Shown piece by piece: positions 1 to 7,127 of a stretch of DNA of 7,379 nt. Where the stretch lies: contig JASHSW010000024.1 in NCBI GenBank assembly GCA_030038595.1, positions 1 through 7,379 of the forward strand, in the 5' to 3' direction. The stretch is from Methylovirgula sp. Its GTDB lineage: Bacteria > Pseudomonadota > Alphaproteobacteria > Rhizobiales > Beijerinckiaceae. Each line of letters opens with the position of its first letter. Within the stretch, counting starts at the first letter, position 1. The position numbers and the translations under genes were made by a program. Under the pieces are notes generated by a model. That model was not told where the DNA came from, ran no database searches, and was given only the letters and a program-made list of their open reading frames with translations.

Positions 1-350
1 TAGCCGCCGGCCGGTACGTAGAAATTATGCAACGTGACCTCACGTCGCTTCGCCGGACGCAAGATGACGCTGATATGGCGCGCGTCGCCTTTGTCGCAGA
101 AGGGACGCCGTTCGATCTTCGCGAAGGGTAATTTCGAGGCGATCGCCACGCCGTGGTAGCCTTTCTGGCCGTTGATCGCCAGGTGCTCGTAACCGAACTT
201 GCGGAACGCGGCGGCGGGAAATTCGCCGTCGCGGCACTTCGTCTCCTGAAGACAGATCACGTCCGGCGCGTGGCCGGCGAGGAGCTTCGCGACGAGATCG
301 ATCCGCAGCCGGACCGAATTGATGTTCCAGGTGGCAAGCGTCAGGCGCAT
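1..350 (-). CDS. xthA: Exodeoxyribonuclease III, N-terminal 116 residues (cut by the left window edge)
   Basis: This is the start of an Mg-dependent AP endonuclease / 3'-5' exonuclease of the EEP (exonuclease-endonuclease-phosphatase) fold, which acts in base excision repair by cutting DNA at abasic sites. The translation opens MRLTLATWNINSVRLR, the classic XthA start. Asn9 in TWNIN, Glu36 in LQETK and Tyr111 in NFYVPAGG correspond to E. coli Asn7, Glu34 and Tyr109 with a constant offset of two. The motif GYHGVAI (residues 65-71) is also typical. The ATG at 350-348 gives the family N-terminus; an in-frame GTG two codons upstream is possible but would add nothing conserved. No clear Shine-Dalgarno precedes it. 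The C-terminal half, with the Asp and His catalytic residues, and the stop lie outside the window. The upstream 480 nt contain a terminator, so the gene probably has its own promoter, which I could not identify. Assignment is very secure. Confidence 0.95.
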   Translation of the reverse strand, partial: MRLTLATWNINSVRLRIDLVAKLLAGHAPDVICLQETKCRDGEFPAAAFRKFGYEHLAINGQKGYHGVAIASKLPFAKIERRPFCDKGDARHISVILRPAKRREVTLHNFYVPAGG

Positions 351-450
351 GGGCACGCAAAGCGAGCGGAGTCCGCGCCGGGATTGAACACGCCCGCGCC
401 CTCGGCTCAAGCGCCGCCGCGCCGCAGCCACATGGTTTTTACGGCCGCTT

Positions 451-627
451 CTATGCAGCTGCGCTTTTCAGCGCACCGGTCAGGAACCGCGCCTCGTTTA
501 CGATCTGGTAAGGGTGGCGGGCGGCCACGCCAAGCGCGGTTCGCGCGGCACGATGCACGGCATCAGTCAGTGGCTTGATTTCGCTCGCGCTTCGGCCGGC
601 AATCGTATCGATGCGGACCGGCGGCAT
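451..627 (-). pseudogene. Truncated tautomerase-superfamily (4-oxalocrotonate tautomerase-like) fragment
   Basis: A 58-codon reading frame starts MPPVRIDTIAGRS and continues through LTDAVHRAARTALGV to RHPYQIVNEA. Seen directly: a Pro immediately after Met, a beta-strand-like VRID, GRS, an amphipathic helix, then a second strand (YQIVNEA). From family knowledge, this is the N-terminal half-unit of tautomerase-superfamily proteins, whose Pro-1 (exposed after Met removal) is the catalytic base. Members resembling this sequence usually run to about 125-135 aa, with a second strand-helix-strand unit. Here the similarity stops after about 46 residues and the frame ends in an unrelated tail (RFLTGALKSAAA). 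I could not find the missing half in the other minus-strand frames down to xthA. Only a weak AGG precedes the ATG, and the lolA-side terminator lies just upstream. I infer a decayed remnant. A small stand-alone 4-OT (about 60 aa) cannot be excluded, but it lacks the usual C-terminal glycine-rich motif. Confidence 0.5.
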
Positions 628-644
628 GAGCCTGGGACGGCGCC

Positions 645-681
645 AAAAGAATAGGGCGCCCGACCCAAAGATCGGACGCCC
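645..681 (-). terminator. Rho-independent terminator downstream of lolA / candidate sRNA
   Basis: Read on the minus strand, GGGCGTCCGA (681-672) pairs with TCGGGCGCCC (663-654) across an 8-nt loop. All ten positions pair, one of them as a G-U wobble. The stem is followed at once by the T-rich tail TATTCTTTT (653-645). This is a textbook intrinsic terminator. It would end transcripts running from ftsK/lolA or from the putative promoter at 776-804. Confidence 0.75.
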
Positions 682-770
682 CGCGGAGCGACACATCACC
701 GGGAGGGGTCCGGCAAAGCCGGCGTGACCGAACGGGGGGAATTCGCCAGGCCGGCCGTATCACTCGCCAG
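645..770 (-). ncRNA. Candidate small RNA of about 125 nt between lolA and the tautomerase fragment
   Basis: This stretch has no convincing coding frame. It is bracketed by a possible sigma70 promoter (776-804) and a strong intrinsic terminator (645-681), the layout expected of a trans-acting sRNA or of a processed lolA 3' UTR. On the minus strand it contains a short hairpin CCGGC-TTT-GCCGG (722-710) and two C-rich runs, TTCCCCCC and CCCCTCCC. Such C-rich segments resemble the anti-Shine-Dalgarno seed regions known in alphaproteobacterial sRNAs. I cannot assign it to a named RNA family from memory. The interpretation rests on structure and context only. The alternative is that it is simply the 3' UTR of lolA. 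Confidence 0.35.
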
Positions 771-775
771 CCCGA

Positions 776-804
776 AAAATAGGAAATCGCAGTCATTCCC
801 GCAA
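776..804 (-). promoter_or_regulatory. Possible sigma70 promoter for the candidate sRNA
   Basis: On the minus strand, TTGCGG (804-799) is followed after exactly 17 nt by TATTTT (781-776), placing a start site near 769-770. The -35 matches the first three consensus bases of TTGACA plus the fourth position loosely, and the -10 is AT-rich in a GC-rich context. The promoter lies between the lolA stop and the candidate sRNA. Matches of this quality also occur by chance. Confidence 0.35.
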
Positions 805-830
805 GCCCGGCTTCAAAAAAACGCCGCCTG

Positions 831-1652
831 TCAATTACTCTGATTGAGCCTGCGACTATCCGTATCTTCCAGCCTATTTTGCGTGATTTTAAAGAGATTT
901 GGGTCGGGCACGTCGGTGAAATCGAGGTTGAACAACGAAACGAGCGTCTCGTTGCCCTGCGGATCGGTAACATCCCATTGCTTTAGCTGAAACGGGGCGG
1001 GATTGAACATCAGCTTGATCGTCGAGGTCCCGCCAAAGGTCTGTTTGTCTTCGACGGTGATCGTCACCGTATTGGGATCGCTGGTCACGCCGACGACGGA
1101 GACATCCTTGGCAAGATCGATCTTGTCTTGCAGCAAGAACTTCAGCGGCGTCTGCCAGATGAAATAGAATTCCGGATCGGAACGTTGCTGGCGGTCGATG
1201 ACCGCTACCGTGCTGCCGTCGGCAATGATGTCGAGGCTGGCGGGGTCGGCGTATTCGAAGCGCAACTTGCCGGGCTTCTGAACGTAGATCTTGCCCTCCG
1301 AACGCCGATCGCCGCTGATCTGCACGAAATCGCCGACCATCGTCGTCACGTTGTTGAAGTAGGCGTTGGCTTTTTGGATCGCCACTTGCGGATCGATCGG
1401 CACGAACGGCTCGTCATCGGCCGCTGCCGGCGCAGCGGCATCGCCGGGAACGCCTTGCGCGGCGGGTACCGCATCGCTCTGCCCCGGAGCGCCGGGAACC
1501 GGCGGCGCGGGCGCTTGCGGCACGGCAGAGCTTGTCGGCGCCGGCACGGCGCTCGCCGGCGTATTCGCCGGGTCGGCGGCCGCAGCATCGGCAAGTCCGG
1601 CGGCCAGGCAGAAGGACACCAGCACCGCAAACGAGAATTTTCTGCTGTTCAT
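831..1652 (-). CDS. lolA: Outer-membrane lipoprotein carrier protein LolA
   Basis: This is the periplasmic chaperone that takes outer-membrane lipoproteins from the inner-membrane LolCDE complex and carries them to the outer membrane. The 273-aa product starts with a signal peptide: Arg4-Lys5, then a hydrophobic stretch at about 6-21, with a plausible cleavage after the Ala run near residue 26. Cys15 is preceded by Phe and does not form a good lipobox, so type I processing is expected. Residues about 27-80 are an Ala/Pro-rich linker. The LolA domain then runs from about 84 to 265, with typical segments such as FVQISGDRRSEGKIYVQKPG, LRFEY and DRQQ, and the C-terminal strand LVSLFNLDFTDVPDP. 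It is longer than E. coli LolA (about 180 residues mature) because of the linker. GAGG at 1660-1657 sits four bases before the ATG and supports the start. The gene follows ftsK by 168 nt and ends ahead of the terminator at 645-681. Confidence 0.92.
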   Translation of the reverse strand: MNSRKFSFAVLVSFCLAAGLADAAAADPANTPASAVPAPTSSAVPQAPAPPVPGAPGQSDAVPAAQGVPGDAAAPAAADDEPFVPIDPQVAIQKANAYFNNVTTMVGDFVQISGDRRSEGKIYVQKPGKLRFEYADPASLDIIADGSTVAVIDRQQRSDPEFYFIWQTPLKFLLQDKIDLAKDVSVVGVTSDPNTVTITVEDKQTFGGTSTIKLMFNPAPFQLKQWDVTDPQGNETLVSLFNLDFTDVPDPNLFKITQNRLEDTDSRRLNQSN

Positions 1653-1784
1653 AGTACCTCGCGCGCCGATCGATTCGCGGCGCTGACTTCGCCGAGATCA
1701 TGCGCATGGGACGTTAAGCGCGAATGCGAACTGCCGCAATCGCCTCGCAACGCCGTAGTCGGCCGATGTGGCGGCAATTGGACG

Positions 1785-1801
1785 CCGCGGCATGGCCGCG
1801 G
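1785..1801. repeat. Hairpin CCGCGG-catgg-CCGCGG in the ftsK-lolA gap
   Basis: Two copies of the self-complementary CCGCGG (1785-1790 and 1796-1801) are separated by 5 nt. They can form a 6-bp GC stem on either strand about 20 nt after the ftsK stop. No T tract follows, so it is not a canonical intrinsic terminator. It could be an mRNA-stabilising 3' structure. Apart from this and a single TTAA half site at 1713-1716, I see nothing clear in the 168-nt gap between ftsK and lolA. Confidence 0.35.
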
Positions 1802-1820
1802 ACGATTCGGCGAATTTGCC

Positions 1821-4340
1821 TCAATTGTCGAGATCGAAGTCGCCGCCGATCAGAATCATCCGCTTGCCGGAATGGTTCGGCGCGCTGACGACGCCTTCCT
1901 TCTCCATCCGCTCCACCAGCGAGGCCGCTTTGTTGTAGCCGACCGAGAGCCGCCGCTGCACGTAGCTCGTCGAGCATTTCTTGTCGCGCAGCACGATGGC
2001 GACGGCACGGTCGTAGAGATCGCCGCCTTCCTCCGTTTCCGTTCCGGTGGGCAGCTCGCCGGCCTCGTCGCCGGCGGACTCGTCTTCGGCCACGATGGCG
2101 TCTAGATATTCCGGTTGGCCTTGGCTCTTCAGATGCGCCACGACCTTTTCGACCTCGCCGTCGGAAACGAAGGGGCCGTGCACGCGGATGATCCTGCCGC
2201 CGCCCGCCATGTAGAGCATGTCGCCCTGGCCGAGCAATTGTTCGGCGCCCTGTTCGCCGAGAATCGTGCGGCTGTCGATCTTCGAAGTCACCTGGAAAGA
2301 CACCCGAGTCGGGAAATTTGCCTTGATCGTGCCGGTGATGACGTCGACCGAGGGACGCTGCGTGGCCATGATGAGATGGATGCCGGCGGCGCGTGCCATC
2401 TGCGCCAATCTTTGGATGGCGCCTTCGATATCCTTGCCGGCGACCATCATAAGGTCGGCCATCTCGTCGACGATGACGACGATATACGGCATTACCGAAA
2501 GCTCCATCTCCTCGCGTTCGTAGATCGCTTCGCCGGTCTCGCGGTCGAAACCGGTTTGCACGGTGCGGGTGATGGTCTTGCCTTTGGCGGCGGCTTCCAT
2601 GACGCGCATGTTGAAGCCGTCGACGTTGCGTACGCCGAGCTTCGACATCTTTTTGTAGCGGTCCTCCATCTCGCGGACCGCCCATTTGAGCGCCACGACG
2701 GCCTTCTTCGGATCGGTCACGACCGGCGTCAGCAGATGCGGAATGCCGTCATAGACCGAGAGTTCGAGCATCTTCGGATCGACCATGATCAGTCGGCATT
2801 CGTCGGGGCGCAGCCGATAGAGCAGCGATAGGATCATGGTGTTGATGGCGACCGACTTGCCCGAACCCGTCGTGCCGGCGACGAGCAGATGCGGCATTCG
2901 GTCGAGATCGACGATGATCGGCTCGCCGCCGATCGTTTTGCCGAGTGCGACGGCAAGTTTGTATTTCGTTTTCTCGAAATCCTGCGAGGCCAAGAGCTCG
3001 CGCAGATACACCATCTCGCGGCGCTGGTTCGGCAATTCGATGCCGATCGCGTTGCGGCCTTGCACCACGGCGACGCGCGCCGAGACGGCCGACATCGAAC
3101 GGGCAATGTCGTCGGCGAGGCTGATAACCCGCGCCGACTTGATGCCCGGCGCCGGCTCGAGTTCGTAGAGCGCCACAACCGGCCCCGGCCGCACGTTGAT
3201 GATCTCGCCCTTGACGCCGAAATCCTCGAGCACGCCCTCCAGCAGCCGGGCGTTCTGCTGCAAGGCTTCTTCGGAGACTCTTCCTCCGGCCGGCCGTTTC
3301 GGCTCGCTGAGCATCAACAGCTGCGGCAACTGATATTTGCCCTGCCCGAAGCGATCGAGCATCGAGGGCTGGATCTCGCGCGCCAAGCGCTGGCCGCTCT
3401 TCAAGCTGCCCGCCGCGGGCGTGACGCGGCTCACAGGTTCGGCCGTGGCATTACCGGCCTGCGCGGCGGCGCGCGCCGCGGGCGGCGCATAGGTACTCGC
3501 ATCGAAGAAACTCGAATCGAAGTTCGGATCTTCGCGCAAGAAACGCTGGCCAAGCGCCGGGCCGACGCGGCGGGCGGCGTCTTGCCACGGCGCAAGCGTC
3601 GGCTTTGCGCGTTGGCGCGAACGTGCCAGGAGACCGCGGGCAATGGCCGCCTTCAACGTCAAGGCGCTATGAATGAGCCCGCCGATGAGTACCAGCGCCA
3701 AGTTCGGCTCTCCGGCGCTATCCTCGTCCTCCCGGCCCACGGCGCGCGGCGCTTCTTCTTCGTCCTCAAAGGCCGGCTCCCGCGGCGGGCCGACGCTGGC
3801 AGTGAGTGCCAGAATCGCCACTACGGCGAAGCCGATGGCAAATACCAAGAGGATTGCGGCATGGCCGCCGAAAATACGGCGCGGCACAAAAAGGATGGCG
3901 TCGCCCAGTACCCCGCCGAGCCCGGTTGGCAGCGGCCAGCGGCTTGTCACCGGCAGGACCGCGGCAAACCCGGCCGCAGCGAGACCGCCGACGAGCCAGA
4001 GGAGCAGGCGTTGTCCAAGCCGATCGAGACGGCGCGCCGTCACGAGCCGCCACCCCAGAATCGCCAGCGGCACAAGCAAAGCGAGCGCGGCGAGCCCCAG
4101 CATCTGCATGATGAGATCGGCGGTGATCGCGCCGGGCACGCCCAATAGATTGTGAACCGGGCGGTCGGTTGCGTGGTTGAGGCTTGGGTCGCGAACCGAC
4201 CAGGTGAGCAGCGCCAAGGCCAGCGCGCCGGTGCCGACGACCAGCGCTATTCCGGCGATTTCCGCCGCGCGCCGCACGGCGAAAGCGCGCAACGGATCGG
4301 GGATGCGATCCAGGGCCGTGAAGCTGGTCGTCGTCCGCAT
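1821..4340 (-). CDS. ftsK: DNA translocase FtsK
   Basis: FtsK is a septum-anchored, ATP-driven DNA pump that clears and aligns chromosome termini at division and activates XerCD recombination. The 839-aa product has an N-terminal membrane domain with about four segments (near 27-47, 72-99, 111-130 and 160-182). A charged and Ala-rich linker follows to about 350, with an acidic stretch EDEEEAPRA. The motor alpha domain starts near 355, and the RecA-like beta domain carries Walker A GTTGSGKS at 489-496 and Walker B VVIVDE ending at Asp625-Glu626. The C-terminal winged-helix gamma domain (about 770-835) reads [20 protein letters not shown], the part that reads polar KOPS sequences. I chose the ATG at 4340, giving [15 protein letters not shown]. 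The open frame extends 33 codons further to 4439, but that extension is not conserved-looking. CAGG lies about 9 nt upstream; a TTG one codon earlier is possible. A CtrA-type box lies about 150 nt upstream. The gene is intact with all motor motifs. Confidence 0.97.
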   Translation of the reverse strand: MRTTTSFTALDRIPDPLRAFAVRRAAEIAGIALVVGTGALALALLTWSVRDPSLNHATDRPVHNLLGVPGAITADLIMQMLGLAALALLVPLAILGWRLVTARRLDRLGQRLLLWLVGGLAAAGFAAVLPVTSRWPLPTGLGGVLGDAILFVPRRIFGGHAAILLVFAIGFAVVAILALTASVGPPREPAFEDEEEAPRAVGREDEDSAGEPNLALVLIGGLIHSALTLKAAIARGLLARSRQRAKPTLAPWQDAARRVGPALGQRFLREDPNFDSSFFDASTYAPPAARAAAQAGNATAEPVSRVTPAAGSLKSGQRLAREIQPSMLDRFGQGKYQLPQLLMLSEPKRPAGGRVSEEALQQNARLLEGVLEDFGVKGEIINVRPGPVVALYELEPAPGIKSARVISLADDIARSMSAVSARVAVVQGRNAIGIELPNQRREMVYLRELLASQDFEKTKYKLAVALGKTIGGEPIIVDLDRMPHLLVAGTTGSGKSVAINTMILSLLYRLRPDECRLIMVDPKMLELSVYDGIPHLLTPVVTDPKKAVVALKWAVREMEDRYKKMSKLGVRNVDGFNMRVMEAAAKGKTITRTVQTGFDRETGEAIYEREEMELSVMPYIVVIVDEMADLMMVAGKDIEGAIQRLAQMARAAGIHLIMATQRPSVDVITGTIKANFPTRVSFQVTSKIDSRTILGEQGAEQLLGQGDMLYMAGGGRIIRVHGPFVSDGEVEKVVAHLKSQGQPEYLDAIVAEDESAGDEAGELPTGTETEEGGDLYDRAVAIVLRDKKCSTSYVQRRLSVGYNKAASLVERMEKEGVVSAPNHSGKRMILIGGDFDLDN

Positions 4341-4473
4341 CAATTTGCGCCTGAGGGACCACCCCGGTTGACCATGGCAGCAGCGCAGCGACCGGCGAAC
4401 GCATCGAGCATGGAAACCTCGCCGGTCGAAGCCAGTCAACGAAGCCCGGGCTGCGGCAACCGGCGATCGGGTT

Positions 4474-4490
4474 CACGCTAAAGAAGCGTG
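4474..4490. repeat. Inverted repeat CACGCT-aaaga-AGCGTG next to the CtrA-type box
   Basis: Two 6-bp arms (4474-4479 and 4485-4490) flank a 5-nt loop, directly abutting the TTAA box at 4492-4506 on the ftsK side. No T tract follows on either strand, so it is a poor terminator. It may be an operator-like dyad in the ftsK promoter region, or chance. Confidence 0.3.
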
Positions 4491-4491
4491 G

Positions 4492-4506
4492 TTAAGGGCG
4501 GTTTAA
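4492..4506 (-). promoter_or_regulatory. CtrA-type binding box upstream of ftsK
   Basis: TTAA (4492-4495) and TTAA (4503-4506) are separated by exactly 7 nt (GGGCGGT on the plus strand). This is the full consensus TTAA-N7-TTAA of the alphaproteobacterial cell-cycle regulator CtrA. In such GC-rich DNA two correctly spaced TTAA tetramers are unlikely by chance. Its 3' edge on the minus strand lies about 150 nt ahead of the ftsK ATG. The next gene in this direction is ftsK, a division gene, so control of ftsK by CtrA is the natural reading. I infer the binding from the match only. Confidence 0.6.
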
Positions 4507-4531
4507 CCCGCAAGCGTCGAGGACCGGCAAC

Positions 4532-4552
4532 AAAAGGGCCCCCGAAAGAGCC
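4532..4552 (-). terminator. Weak possible intrinsic terminator after glnK / the amtB relic
   Basis: On the minus strand GGCTC (4552-4548) can pair with GGGCC (4541-4537), including one G-T (G-U in RNA) wobble. The loop is 6 nt and the stem is followed by CTTTTGTT. The stem is only 5 bp, so termination would be inefficient. It is placed sensibly, between the amtB relic and the CtrA-type box of ftsK. Confidence 0.25.
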
Positions 4553-4582
4553 AGGAAGTCCGTCCAGCGGGGAGGAACCGCG

Positions 4583-4712
4583 GACTCGGACGAACTCGCC
4601 ATGCGGCGCGAGATCCGGCCGGTCGCGTTCGATTTCGGGGCTGCCTTCGATCGAACCCGGCGTAGCCGCCGTATTGACTGATGGCAAAGACGCCGGTCGC
4701 AATCGCGCCGCG
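4583..4712 (-). pseudogene. amtB: Remnant of amtB (ammonium transporter), 3' end only, frameshifted and internally deleted
   Basis: Directly behind the glnK stop, one minus-strand frame reads AIATGVFAISQYGGYAG (4706-4656). This matches the conserved AmtB block G-x-x-x-TGxFA...xxGG that follows the last conserved His region. The continuation expected in AmtB (G-x-I-E-G-x-P) appears one base out of frame, as GSIEGSP from 4657. The text then jumps to ERDRPDLAPHGEFV (4630-4589), which resembles the AmtB cytoplasmic tail (E-R-x-GLDxxxHGE). About 50-60 residues that normally separate these blocks, covering the last transmembrane helix and GLRV, are absent, as is the whole upstream three quarters of the gene. 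From family knowledge, amtB normally sits right after glnK in the same operon. The relic is therefore in the right place, strand and order. No functional transporter can come from it. The similarity is judged from memory of AmtB sequences, not from an alignment. Confidence 0.75.
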
Positions 4713-4713
4713 G

Positions 4714-5112
<399 letters not shown>

Positions 5113-5308
5113 GCCCGGCAAAAGCTTTGGGGAGAGTTCCGAGGGTCTCAGGTTCGGAACCATTGCGGTCTTCGTCTTGCCGAGGGACATGCCGGACATG
5201 ATGAGCCGGATCGCCCCTATCGCGACCATTTGCCCGATCGACGCAGAATGCCGGACAGCACGGTCAAGAGCGCTCGAAAGCAAGCCATGGGCCAGCCATG
5301 CAAATCGG

Positions 5309-5334
5309 GTGCGCGGATCGCGCAGGTCGCGCAC
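5309..5334 (-). repeat. Hairpin downstream of tesB (7-bp stem)
   Basis: GTGCGCG and CGCGCAC (5334-5328 and 5315-5309 on the minus strand) form a perfect 7-bp stem with a 12-nt loop, starting 25 nt after the tesB stop. The sequence after it has only TTT, so it is not a canonical terminator. It may mark or protect the 3' end of the ybbN-LON-Trm112-tesB transcript. Confidence 0.35.
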
Positions 5335-5359
5335 GAGCCCATCCGGCGCGGGGGAAGGA

Positions 5360-6226
5360 TCAAGTCGATTTGCCGCCTATGCGGATCAGGCCTTCCTGCG
5401 CGACCGAAGCGACGAGACTGCCGTTGCGGCCATAAATGAGGCCGCGCGTCAGGCCGCGTGCGCCTCCCGAATTCGGACTGTCCTGCGCATAGAGCAGCCA
5501 TTCGTCGGCGCGGAAGGGCCGGTGAAACCACAGCGCGTGATCGAGACTGGCAACTTGGAGGCCCGGCTCGAAGATGGTGCGGCCGTGCGCCACCAGGGCG
5601 GTGTCGAGGAGCGTCATGTCGGAAAGGTAAGCGAGTACGGCGCGATGCACGGCCGGATCGTCGGGAAGCGCGCCGCTCGCCCGCAGCCATACGTACTGAA
5701 CCGGCGCGGAACGCTTTTGTCCCAGGTAATGGGCGAGATCGACGGGGCGGATCTCGATCGGCCGCTCCTGCGCGAACCAGCGTCGCATCGGCTCGGGAAA
5801 CATGCCGCCGAATTGGGCATAGACTTCGGCTTCGCTGGGCAGATCTTCCGGCGCGGGCACGTCCGGCATCGAAAGGGCATGGTCAAGCCCATGTTCGCTG
5901 ATCTGAAAAGAGGCAGAAAGCGCAAAAATTGCTCGGCCATGCTGGACTGCAATGCAGCGACGCGTCGTGAAACTACCGCCGTCGCGGATGCGATCGACTT
6001 CATAGACGATGGGCACCGAGGGATCGCCCGCCAAGAGAAAATAGGCGTGAAGAGAATGCGGCGCCCGTGCTTCGACGGTGCGCGCCGCGGCGACCAGCGC
6101 TTGCGCGATGACGAGCCCGCCGAACACGCGTTGCCAGCCGACCTGCGGGCTATGGCCGCGAAAGATATTGTGCTCGATCCTTTCCAGATCGAGAATCATG
6201 AGAAGATTGTCGATGGCGCTCGCCAT
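5360..6226 (-). CDS. tesB: Acyl-CoA thioesterase II
   Basis: TesB hydrolyses medium- to long-chain acyl-CoA to free fatty acid and CoA in the cytoplasm. The 288-aa product has the double hot-dog layout and usual length (E. coli 286). The N-terminal hot dog carries VFGGLVIAQAL (34-44) and HSLHAYFLLAGDPS (57-70). The C-terminal one carries YLSDMTLLDTAL (200-211), SLDHALWFHRPF and VAQEGLIR. The catalytic residues of the E. coli enzyme (Asp204, Thr228, Gln278) correspond to Asp203, Ser227 and Gln277, so Thr is replaced conservatively by Ser. The ATG at 6226 begins MASAIDNLLMILDLERIE, the normal family start. There is no clear Shine-Dalgarno, but the start lies only 9 nt after the stop of the Trm112-family gene, so translational coupling is likely. 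It appears to be the last gene of its operon. Confidence 0.95.
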   Translation of the reverse strand: MASAIDNLLMILDLERIEHNIFRGHSPQVGWQRVFGGLVIAQALVAAARTVEARAPHSLHAYFLLAGDPSVPIVYEVDRIRDGGSFTTRRCIAVQHGRAIFALSASFQISEHGLDHALSMPDVPAPEDLPSEAEVYAQFGGMFPEPMRRWFAQERPIEIRPVDLAHYLGQKRSAPVQYVWLRASGALPDDPAVHRAVLAYLSDMTLLDTALVAHGRTIFEPGLQVASLDHALWFHRPFRADEWLLYAQDSPNSGGARGLTRGLIYGRNGSLVASVAQEGLIRIGGKST

Positions 6227-6235
6227 GAACCGCGT

Positions 6236-6448
6236 TCAGTCTTCGAGGGGACGTGCCTCTTCCGGCAGCATGATGGGAATCCCGTCGCGGATGGGATAGG
6301 CGAGCTTGGCGGCGCGGGAAATCAATTCCTGCTGTTTGGCGTCGTATTCGAGCGTCGTCTTGGTAAGCGGGCAAACGAGAATTTCGAGAAGCCGCGGATC
6401 GATCCGCGAGGCCTCCGGTTCGCCCTGCTTGAGATCCTTGTCGGTCAT
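6236..6448 (-). CDS. Trm112 family protein (UPF0434, YcaR-like)
   Basis: This is a small cytosolic protein of 70 aa. The core [20 protein letters not shown] followed by [21 protein letters not shown] matches bacterial Trm112/UPF0434 proteins (E. coli YcaR). In eukaryotes and archaea Trm112 is the zinc-binding activator of several tRNA, rRNA and release-factor methyltransferases. The role of the bacterial form is not well established. Only one Cys remains here (in LVCPLT), so the classical zinc site is absent, as is common in alphaproteobacterial members. I chose the ATG at 6448 ([13 protein letters not shown]) because the open frame upstream of it is non-conserved and overlaps the preceding gene. 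GGGAG lies about 9 nt before it. It sits 19 nt after the LON-domain gene and 9 nt before tesB, clearly within one operon. Confidence 0.9.
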   Translation of the reverse strand: MTDKDLKQGEPEASRIDPRLLEILVCPLTKTTLEYDAKQQELISRAAKLAYPIRDGIPIMLPEEARPLED

Positions 6449-6467
6449 GGCGCTCGCTCCCAGCTTG

Positions 6468-7127
6468 TCATTGCAGCGACATCGGCGCCCGCTTGCCGCG
6501 CGCGAGCTCGACTTCGGTGATGGCAACGAGGACTTCGGCGCGGCGTTTGAGACTCGGCGCCTCAAGCAGCGCCTGCTTCTCTTTCGGTCCGTAAGGACTC
6601 ATCATCGACAGCGCATTAACGAGCGCTTCGTTCGGTGCCTCGCGAACGCTCTGCCAATCGATCTGCAGGTCGTTGGCGTCGGCGAATTGGCGCAAGGTCT
6701 CCAGCACGCTGGCGCGATCGACGGCCTCTTCGCCGACGCGCGGCGTAAAGTCCGATTGAAAGCCTGAAAACGCGACGCGGCATTGGCGATACGGAGTCGA
6801 TGCAGCGATCTCCTCGACGACGCGAAAGCGGGCGATGCCGGTGAGCGTGACGAGATAGCGCCCGTCGCCGGTCTCGGCGAATTGGGTGAGCCGGCCCGCG
6901 CAGCCGACCGGCAGAAGCGCCGGCGCTTGGCCTTCCTCGCTTGCCGGTTGGATCAAGCCGATGATGCGGTTGCCCTGCAACACGTCCTCCACCATGGCAA
7001 GATAACGCGGCTCAAAAATGTTGAGAGGGATCCGGGCGCGCGGCAGAAGAAGCGCGCCGGCAAGCGGAAAGACCGGGATTACCTCGGGCATCTGCGCGAG
7101 CGAGAGGTAGGGGGCGGTGACGCTCAT
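6468..7127 (-). CDS. LON substrate-binding domain (LON_substr_bdg / ATP-dependent protease La N-domain) protein
   Basis: This 219-aa cytosolic protein consists almost entirely of the N-terminal substrate-binding domain of Lon protease. Diagnostic segments are [32 protein letters not shown] (about 16-48), [15 protein letters not shown], the strand pair [18 protein letters not shown] (about 89-106) and the C-terminal helical region with [25 protein letters not shown]. No AAA+ Walker motifs or Ser-Lys protease dyad are present, so it is a stand-alone domain, not a truncated Lon. Such single-domain proteins are widespread in proteobacteria and their precise role is unclear; protein quality control is an inference from the domain and from the adjacent ybbN. 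The ATG at 7127 gives [28 protein letters not shown] about 9 nt upstream can serve as the ribosome binding site. It follows ybbN by 31 nt. Confidence 0.93.
   Translation of the reverse strand: MSVTAPYLSLAQMPEVIPVFPLAGALLLPRARIPLNIFEPRYLAMVEDVLQGNRIIGLIQPASEEGQAPALLPVGCAGRLTQFAETGDGRYLVTLTGIARFRVVEEIAASTPYRQCRVAFSGFQSDFTPRVGEEAVDRASVLETLRQFADANDLQIDWQSVREAPNEALVNALSMMSPYGPKEKQALLEAPSLKRRAEVLVAITEVELARGKRAPMSLQ

Noticed and set aside
461..474. Small hairpin GCGCT-TTTC-AGCGC at the end of the tautomerase fragment
   Set aside because: It has only a 5-bp stem with no T tract on either strand; such stems are common in GC-rich sequence.
1128..2105. Plus-strand open frame of 325 codons spanning lolA, the gap and the end of ftsK
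   Set aside because: It crosses two well-supported genes on the other strand and shows no domain or ribosome binding site.
2889..4148. Plus-strand open frame of 419 codons opposite ftsK
   Set aside because: It is wholly antisense to the ftsK motor and linker coding sequence, with low-complexity Arg/His/Ala-rich composition and no motif.
4341..4439. 33-codon N-terminal extension of ftsK
   Set aside because: The open frame continues upstream, but the extra residues (Arg/Cys-rich) do not look like an FtsK N-terminus, and the ATG at 4340 gives the family-like start.
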